A stretch of DNA of 10,577 nucleotides from assembly GCA_027364495.1 (NCBI GenBank), contig DAHXPE010000395.1, positions 1-10,577 on the forward strand. The letters are read 5' to 3'. A program made the translations under genes and the position numbers. Every line of letters begins with the position of its first letter. Position 1 is the first letter of the stretch. Origin of the DNA: Candidatus Heimdallarchaeota archaeon (GTDB taxonomy: Archaea; Asgardarchaeota; Heimdallarchaeia; Hodarchaeales; LC-3). This document shows positions 6,786 to 10,577 of the stretch, one piece after another. A model generated the notes under the pieces. The model made no database searches. It worked only from the letters and a program-made list of their open reading frames with translations, and had not been told where the DNA came from.

Positions 6786-7301
6786 ATGAAATCAATTTTA
6801 TCTGAGAATGAAAAAGCTGTATTCGAAGTTGTGTTCACGGAACATGACCCAGACATTAAATTGCTATCTCATGAATTAACAGGTAAATTGATTGATAAAA
6901 TTGGAAATATAGTTAAAGATGAACCAGATATGCGTTTTGTTTCAAAACTAAAAAGTACGGGACTTAAAAAAATAACTGATTCTTTATTAAGTACTACGAA
7001 CTCGTTAAGGCTTGATATTAGGAATCCTCCCAAAAAATATTTCGAAAAAATTAAAGCGTGTATCTATGGATTGAATTTTATGCTTAATGCCCAAATTTAT
7101 ATTATTTTCTTATTAGAGGAAGGTCCTATTGCATGGTATGTTCATGATTCTCAAACCTGCAAAGAATGTAAACCTGGTGGATTATGTACGTTGACATTAA
7201 ATGAAATAATAAAAGAAAGAAACTTTACATTACCTTATGAACTGCAAAAGAAACCAATTGATGAAAAAGCTAATTGGGTTTTCGAACAAATACTTAGGTG
7301 A
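6786..7301 (+). CDS. Unrecognised 171-aa protein with His/Cys cluster
   Basis: This soluble protein lies between two bPH2 membrane proteins on the same strand, starting 19 bases after the first and ending 4 bases before the second. The ATG at 6786 is chosen over a TTG three codons upstream. The N-terminal half looks helical and polar. A hydrophobic stretch around residues 96-117 (GLNFMLNAQIYIIFLLEEGP) is more like buried helix and strand than a membrane span. It is followed by a cluster H120-x4-C125-x2-C128-x5-C134 (HDSQTCKECKPGGLC) that could hold a zinc ion or an Fe-S site. The last 35 residues contain NEIIKERN, LPYEL and EKANWVFEQIL, suggesting further helices. I do not recognise the family. 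A DNA-binding or adaptor protein for the flanking bPH2 pair is possible but unproven. Confidence 0.8.
   Translation: MKSILSENEKAVFEVVFTEHDPDIKLLSHELTGKLIDKIGNIVKDEPDMRFVSKLKSTGLKKITDSLLSTTNSLRLDIRNPPKKYFEKIKACIYGLNFMLNAQIYIIFLLEEGPIAWYVHDSQTCKECKPGGLCTLTLNEIIKERNFTLPYELQKKPIDEKANWVFEQILR
7296..7301 (+). promoter_or_regulatory. Shine-Dalgarno site fixing the second bPH2 start
   Basis: AGGTGA lies four bases ahead of the ATG at 7306 and itself contains the TGA stop of the preceding gene. This shows that the second bPH2 protein begins at 7306, not at the upstream in-frame ATG at 7237 within the previous gene, and that the two genes are translationally linked. Confidence 0.8.
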
Positions 7302-7305
7302 AAAT

Positions 7306-7962
7306 ATGAGTAATTATAAATCTATTGGAGCACAGAGCACCTTTATATCCCCTCAGCCATGGGTTTTTAGACCAGTAAAAGCTTTTCGATTAAAAATATA
7401 TTCCACGATTGTCCTACTTCTTACATTCATTTATTTCTTTATTATTTCGGTAAATTTTTTAAGAAATAGACCGCATTTAGAAAATTCTGTAATTATAGCG
7501 ACAATCACAATTATTATTTATTTTTGCATTGCTTTGGTGGCTCTCCATATTTATTTTAACTCCATTGAATACCAAGTTCATGGAACTGAAATCGTTATAA
7601 AGAAAGGATTAATTAATATTACTGAAAATCATATTCCTTTTTCAAACATCACAAATATTGCCATTAGACAAGGTCCCTTAGATCGAATATATGGTATTGG
7701 AACTGTAATAATTTATACTGGTGGAGCTAAATTAAACTCTTCTCGTAAAATGGGTCAAATCCGAGGTACAAGGATCTTTGCAGATGTGGGATATTTTATT
7801 TTAAATCAAATAAAAGATTTTGAAACTTTTTTTACTTATATGCTAGGAGAATCTTTTCAACCTAAGTCAAAATTAAATAAAGAATTTTTGATAAATTTTT
7901 TAAATCTCTGTATAGATATCAAAAACAATTTAGAAAAAACCAATAATTCTATCCGAGAATAA
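7306..7962 (+). CDS. Second bPH2 (DUF304) domain membrane protein
   Basis: This 218-residue paralogue of the protein at 6167-6766 has the same plan. After about 30 N-terminal residues containing SPQPWVFRPVKAF, two helices (about 32-50 and 62-84) precede a PH-like domain. The family pattern runs IEYQVHGTEIVIKKGLIN (87-104), then NHIPFSNITNI (108-118), then DRIYGIGTVIIYTGG (126-140). The rest of the domain (to about 195) ends in a helical tail with IKNNLEKTNNSIRE. Its loop after the GIGTV motif is basic (KLNSSRKMGQIRGTR), whereas the first paralogue has an acidic stretch there (GPEEKIEG), so the two may bind different partners. Proteins of this family often occur as adjacent pairs; here an unrelated His/Cys gene lies between them. 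Confidence 0.85.
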   Translation: MSNYKSIGAQSTFISPQPWVFRPVKAFRLKIYSTIVLLLTFIYFFIISVNFLRNRPHLENSVIIATITIIIYFCIALVALHIYFNSIEYQVHGTEIVIKKGLINITENHIPFSNITNIAIRQGPLDRIYGIGTVIIYTGGAKLNSSRKMGQIRGTRIFADVGYFILNQIKDFETFFTYMLGESFQPKSKLNKEFLINFLNLCIDIKNNLEKTNNSIRE

Positions 7963-8020
7963 ATTATTATTTTTTTCCTATATTTGTTAATCATTCTTCC
8001 TAGGGAATTTCATTTTCGGA

Positions 8021-8128
8021 TTGCTACTAGGTTTTGGACTGTTGATTCATCTTGGAATATATTTTCTTTTGTTGAATTCCTTAATTCGAAAATTTTTTTT
8101 GAAAAAAGTATTAAAAAAAGGTAAATAA
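8021..8128 (+). CDS. Possible 35-aa one-helix membrane protein or gene relic
   Basis: An open frame from 7991 to TAA at 8126-8128 contains a TTG at 8021. From there it encodes about 21 hydrophobic residues (MLLGFGLLIHLGIYFLLLNS) and a strongly basic tail (RKFFLKKVLKKGK). It starts 58 bases after the second bPH2 gene on the same strand. AGGGA at 8002-8006 precedes an ATT at 8012 at good spacing, but there is no ATG. It may use TTG, or it may be the C-terminal relic of a larger membrane protein. Glycines, His and codon variety make it look more protein-like than the AT-rich DNA around it. The helix-plus-lysine-tail layout resembles the 36-residue ORF at 3863-3973, without clear sequence identity. 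Confidence 0.4.
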   Translation: MLLGFGLLIHLGIYFLLLNSLIRKFFLKKVLKKGK

Positions 8129-8166
8129 ATAGAATAAAAAATAAGATAAAAATTTAGGATTATTTG

Positions 8167-8184
8167 AAAAAAAAAAAAATTTTT
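8167..8184. terminator. A13-T5 tract, likely shared terminator of convergent genes
   Basis: Thirteen A followed by five T lie 32 bases beyond the MFS stop codon. In the minus-strand transcript this gives a 13-U run, a strong archaeal termination signal. Plus-strand transcripts from the bPH2 cluster would meet five U here, after an eight-T run at 8093-8100. The rest of 7963-8215, apart from the possible micro ORF, is featureless A/T-rich DNA. Confidence 0.55.
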
Positions 8185-8215
8185 ATTAAAATAAAAAAAT
8201 ATTAAAAATTAGAAT

Positions 8216-10000
8216 TTAATCAAAACCGGACTCAATAATGGGTTCTGTGTTTTTGTTTGCTTTGTCAGCTGGAGCACCTAAATCAACTTGTTTTCCCATT
8301 CCATGATAATAGTGCTTTCCTCTTGAATATGAAACTACAGCCGCAATTATTGATAAGACAATGCATAACAAGAAAGTAATTTGGAGTGCTTGCATAAAAG
8401 GTCCTGCCATTACTCCAGCAAACCATTGTGGTGTTAATTTATATAAACCTTCTAAGGTTTGACCATTTAATTGTTTTAATGGCGTTGCAAAGGGATCCAT
8501 ACCCAAGAATGCAGAAAATAAAGCCGTTGTTGGACTAATTTCTGTAAGAGTCTGATTTATAATAGATGTTGGAACACCTTTTGCAACTAATGCAGATCGT
8601 AAAGCTCCGGGAAGACTGTTGTTTAAACCAACAATAATTATTGTAAAGAAAAGCAACATACTCATTGTACTAGCAGTGTTTTGTAATGTAGCACGCATCC
8701 CACTTGCTACTCCTCGATACTCTGGTGGAACAGAACTCATAATTGAAGAAATATTAGGTGATCCAAATAAACCGCCTCCAATACCCATAATGAAAAGTAA
8801 AGAACCAAATATTATATAATTAAGATAACTTGGTTGTGCAGGAATATAGTACAATCCCATAAATGAAACCGCTGTAATTAACATTCCTAAAGTTGCAAAG
8901 AATTTTGATCCGTATCGATCAGATAAATAACCAGATAAAGGACCCATTATTACAAAACCTAATGCCATAGGCATCATGGCAATACCTGCCCAAAAGGGAG
9001 TGTTAGCAACAGCTAAAGTTGTTGGAGGTAAAACCAACCAAATTGCTTGAAGTAAAATAATAAGCATAATCATGACTCCTCCTCTGGTTATAGAAGATAA
9101 AATTCCAGCTAAATTACCCATAGAAAACATTCGTATTTTGAATAATCCTAATTTAAACATAGGATCTGAAACTCTTGATTCCCAAAATGGAAAAATAATC
9201 AAAAGAACCAAACTGAAAATAATTCCTGCAATAACCCATGGGCTTGACCAACCCATTGATTGGCCTCCATAAGGAACTAGACCATATGTCATAGAAACTA
9301 TTAATATAGTCAATCCACCTGCAAATAATAAATTTCCAATGATGTCTAAATGTTGTTTTCTATTAATAGTACCAATTTCTTTTAATTTCCAGTATGACCA
9401 AAAAGCACCAAAAATACCAAAAGGAACACTAATTAAGAAAACAACTCGCCATCCTGGTATAAAAAGTGTTGTAAATATCAAAGGTATGTACAGATCTGCT
9501 GTAGATAACAAGCCACCTAAAATTAAGCCAATAAGAGAACCAGCAAGGAAAACTACCATATTAATACCAAGAGCTTTTCCTCTTTCATTGATTGGAAAAG
9601 CATCGGTTATAATTGCTGCTCCATTTGCCATTAGAAAAGCGCCACCAATACCTTGAATTATTCTAAATATTATTATTTCAAGTGCACCAAGTGTTCCAGT
9701 ATTTGGTACAAAGAACAACAATGTCGAGCCAATTGCAAAAATGGAAAATCCAAGATTATATAGCCTTACTCTTCCAAATATATCTGATAATCTTCCAAAG
9801 GAGACTAACAGAGTCGCGGTTACTACTCCATATCCAAAAAGAATCCATAATAAATAAATAAAGTTTCCAGGTGTTTCTGTATTTAATTGAATACCTCTTA
9901 GAATAGCAGGAATAGCAATTAATAAAATATTTGCATCAATTGACCCCATTAACATACTTAATGAAGTATTTGATAGTACTATCCATTTATATTCTACCAT
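8216..10000 (-). CDS. MFS drug/metabolite exporter, DHA2 (14-helix) family
   Basis: This 594-residue cytoplasmic-membrane antiporter resembles the EmrB/QacA group and probably exports a small molecule in exchange for protons. Helix 1 carries an acidic residue in [14 protein letters not shown] (Asp22), as DHA2 proteins do. Motif A is [11 protein letters not shown] (69-79) after helix 2, and a second copy [11 protein letters not shown] lies near the middle. Other family marks are [27 protein letters not shown], the Gly-rich motif C-like helix [12 protein letters not shown], and [20 protein letters not shown] in the second half. About 14 helices can be placed. A loop of some 70-80 residues before the last helix fits the extracellular loop known between helices 13 and 14. 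The soluble tail is polar. A GGATGAC ribosome site lies six bases before the ATG at 10000. It is transcribed alone; no regulator gene is adjacent. Substrate unknown. Confidence 0.9.
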   Translation of the reverse strand: MVEYKWIVLSNTSLSMLMGSIDANILLIAIPAILRGIQLNTETPGNFIYLLWILFGYGVVTATLLVSFGRLSDIFGRVRLYNLGFSIFAIGSTLLFFVPNTGTLGALEIIIFRIIQGIGGAFLMANGAAIITDAFPINERGKALGINMVVFLAGSLIGLILGGLLSTADLYIPLIFTTLFIPGWRVVFLISVPFGIFGAFWSYWKLKEIGTINRKQHLDIIGNLLFAGGLTILIVSMTYGLVPYGGQSMGWSSPWVIAGIIFSLVLLIIFPFWESRVSDPMFKLGLFKIRMFSMGNLAGILSSITRGGVMIMLIILLQAIWLVLPPTTLAVANTPFWAGIAMMPMALGFVIMGPLSGYLSDRYGSKFFATLGMLITAVSFMGLYYIPAQPSYLNYIIFGSLLFIMGIGGGLFGSPNISSIMSSVPPEYRGVASGMRATLQNTASTMSMLLFFTIIIVGLNNSLPGALRSALVAKGVPTSIINQTLTEISPTTALFSAFLGMDPFATPLKQLNGQTLEGLYKLTPQWFAGVMAGPFMQALQITFLLCIVLSIIAAVVSYSRGKHYYHGMGKQVDLGAPADKANKNTEPIIESGFD

Positions 10001-10033
10001 AAATTGTCATCCAATATAAAAAATTGTTTGAAT

Positions 10034-10041
10034 TTTTATAA
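10034..10041 (-). promoter_or_regulatory. TATA box of the MFS gene
   Basis: On the minus strand TTATAAAA lies 34-41 bases before the start codon. A transcript start about 26 bases on would fall near 10012, at the edge of the GGATGAC ribosome site (10006-10012), giving a very short leader. Just upstream, an imperfect inverted repeat (aattatcg at 10048-10055 and cgaataatt at 10062-10070) may be a regulator site. Confidence 0.5.
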
Positions 10042-10070
10042 GAAAATAATTATCGTTTAATCGAATAATT

Positions 10071-10509
10071 TTTTTTTAAAATTAATCCATATTAACTTAA
10101 TTAATCTTAAATAAGTCGAATTCTTTTGAATTAATAAACATTTGATAACATACATTTCTCATTCAATATTTAATCAATTTTGTCCAATTTTTAGCTTTAT
10201 TCGACCGTTTGCTTCTTAGTTTATGATTTTATATATTTCTATCAGGCACCTTATTCTTAAGAAAAATAGCTTTTTAAAAACTAAAAATTTCATCAATAAA
10301 TTGATTTCCTTTCATAAAACTCTTCCTTTTTTACCAAAATAGATCATTTGTCTAGCAAAGTCTTCATAAAAGCTACCTCTGACTAAAATATATTAGATAC
10401 AACCAAATTCTAAGGATAAGTGATTTTTTTTTTTTTACTCGAGTTTCCGAAACTATCTTTTTTTAGATTTTTGACCTTTTGAAATTTTGTTTTATTTTCA
10501 TTTTCCAGC
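10071..10509. other. Intergenic region without a convincing gene
   Basis: No ORF long enough to trust is seen on either strand. On the minus strand two short open stretches share one frame. One is 26 codons (10312-10392) containing GSFYEDFARQMIYFGKKGRV. The next is 31 codons (10216-10311) with an internal ATG at 10293 and a basic, hydrophobic product (MKFLVFKKLFFLRIRCLIEI and on). They could be scraps of one decayed gene or chance. A strong AGAGGT site precedes an ATG at 10361 that opens only seven codons. A 13-T run on the plus strand (10424-10436) has no gene upstream on that strand within the window. Confidence 0.4.
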
Positions 10510-10575
10510 TTAATTTGAACTTTTTGTGCTAAATATATTTAGTAGTAACTGTACACCTATTAACATAACAAGCAA
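10510..10575 (-). CDS. Possible C-terminal end of a membrane protein (partial)
   Basis: Reading in from the right edge on the minus strand, one frame is open for 21 codons to TAA. It encodes a hydrophobic stretch and a short polar end (LLVMLIGVQLLLNIFSTKSS). This fits the last helix and tail of a membrane protein whose body lies outside the window. The fragment is short, and the other two frames also run a little way before stopping, so the support is weak. Confidence 0.3.
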   Translation of the reverse strand: MLVMLIGVQLLLNIFSTKSSN

Positions 10576-10577
10576 AA

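Noticed and set aside
7237..7305. Longer N-terminus for the second bPH2 protein from the upstream ATG
   Set aside because: This stretch overlaps the end of the His/Cys protein gene in another frame, and a perfect AGGTGA site sits just ahead of the ATG at 7306.
9072..9656. Plus-strand frames of 66 and 105 codons inside the MFS gene
   Set aside because: They are antisense to conserved transmembrane segments of the exporter and have low-complexity, Pro/Lys/Ile-rich translations with no recognisable fold.
1..10577. CRISPR array, tRNA, rRNA, insertion sequence or transposon ends
   Set aside because: I saw no regularly spaced direct repeats, no cloverleaf-like GC-rich segments, no transposase motifs and no flanking inverted repeats with target duplications.

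Overview
The window is AT-rich DNA, roughly one third G+C by eye. It most resembles an archaeal chromosome, possibly from an Asgard (Lokiarchaeia-like) lineage. The reasons are TATA-type promoter elements about 25 nt ahead of likely transcript starts, GAGGT/AGGTGA ribosome-binding sites, poly-T terminators, and ABC, bPH2-domain and MFS proteins of the kind found in such genomes. The taxonomic call is inference; no rRNA, tRNA or marker gene is present.

Layout. Positions 1-124 hold the 3' end of an unrecognised plus-strand gene. From 5645 down to 235 a minus-strand cluster, probably one operon, encodes two different ABC transporters. First come a NatA/CcmA-type ATPase (4713-5645) and an overlapping ABC-2 permease (3985-4713). 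Then come two very small single-helix membrane ORFs (3863-3973 and 3739-3831). Last are a LolD/MacB-type ATPase (3008-3685) and a 920-residue double-FtsX permease (235-2997). A 169-bp divergent intergenic region (5646-5814) carries a 20-bp near-palindrome, a perfect 16-bp palindrome centred on a TATA sequence, and other TATA-like elements.

On the plus strand, 5815-6066 is a truncated ABC ATPase relic with a destroyed Walker A motif. It is followed by a compact cluster: a bPH2 (DUF304) membrane protein (6167-6766), an unrecognised soluble protein with a His/Cys cluster (6786-7301), a second paralogous bPH2 membrane protein (7306-7962), and possibly a 35-residue one-helix protein (8021-8128). 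A convergent terminator region separates this from a minus-strand 14-helix DHA2-type MFS exporter (8216-10000). The last 577 bp hold that gene's promoter and otherwise only doubtful or decayed coding fragments, including what may be the C-terminal end of another minus-strand membrane protein.

How the parts may work together. Everything recognisable concerns the cytoplasmic membrane: two ABC exporters, an MFS exporter, and membrane-anchored PH-like domains. No substrate can be named from sequence. The least ordinary parts are the micro membrane proteins lying between the two ABC modules, the bPH2-His/Cys protein-bPH2 cluster, and the symmetrical control region between the divergent units.
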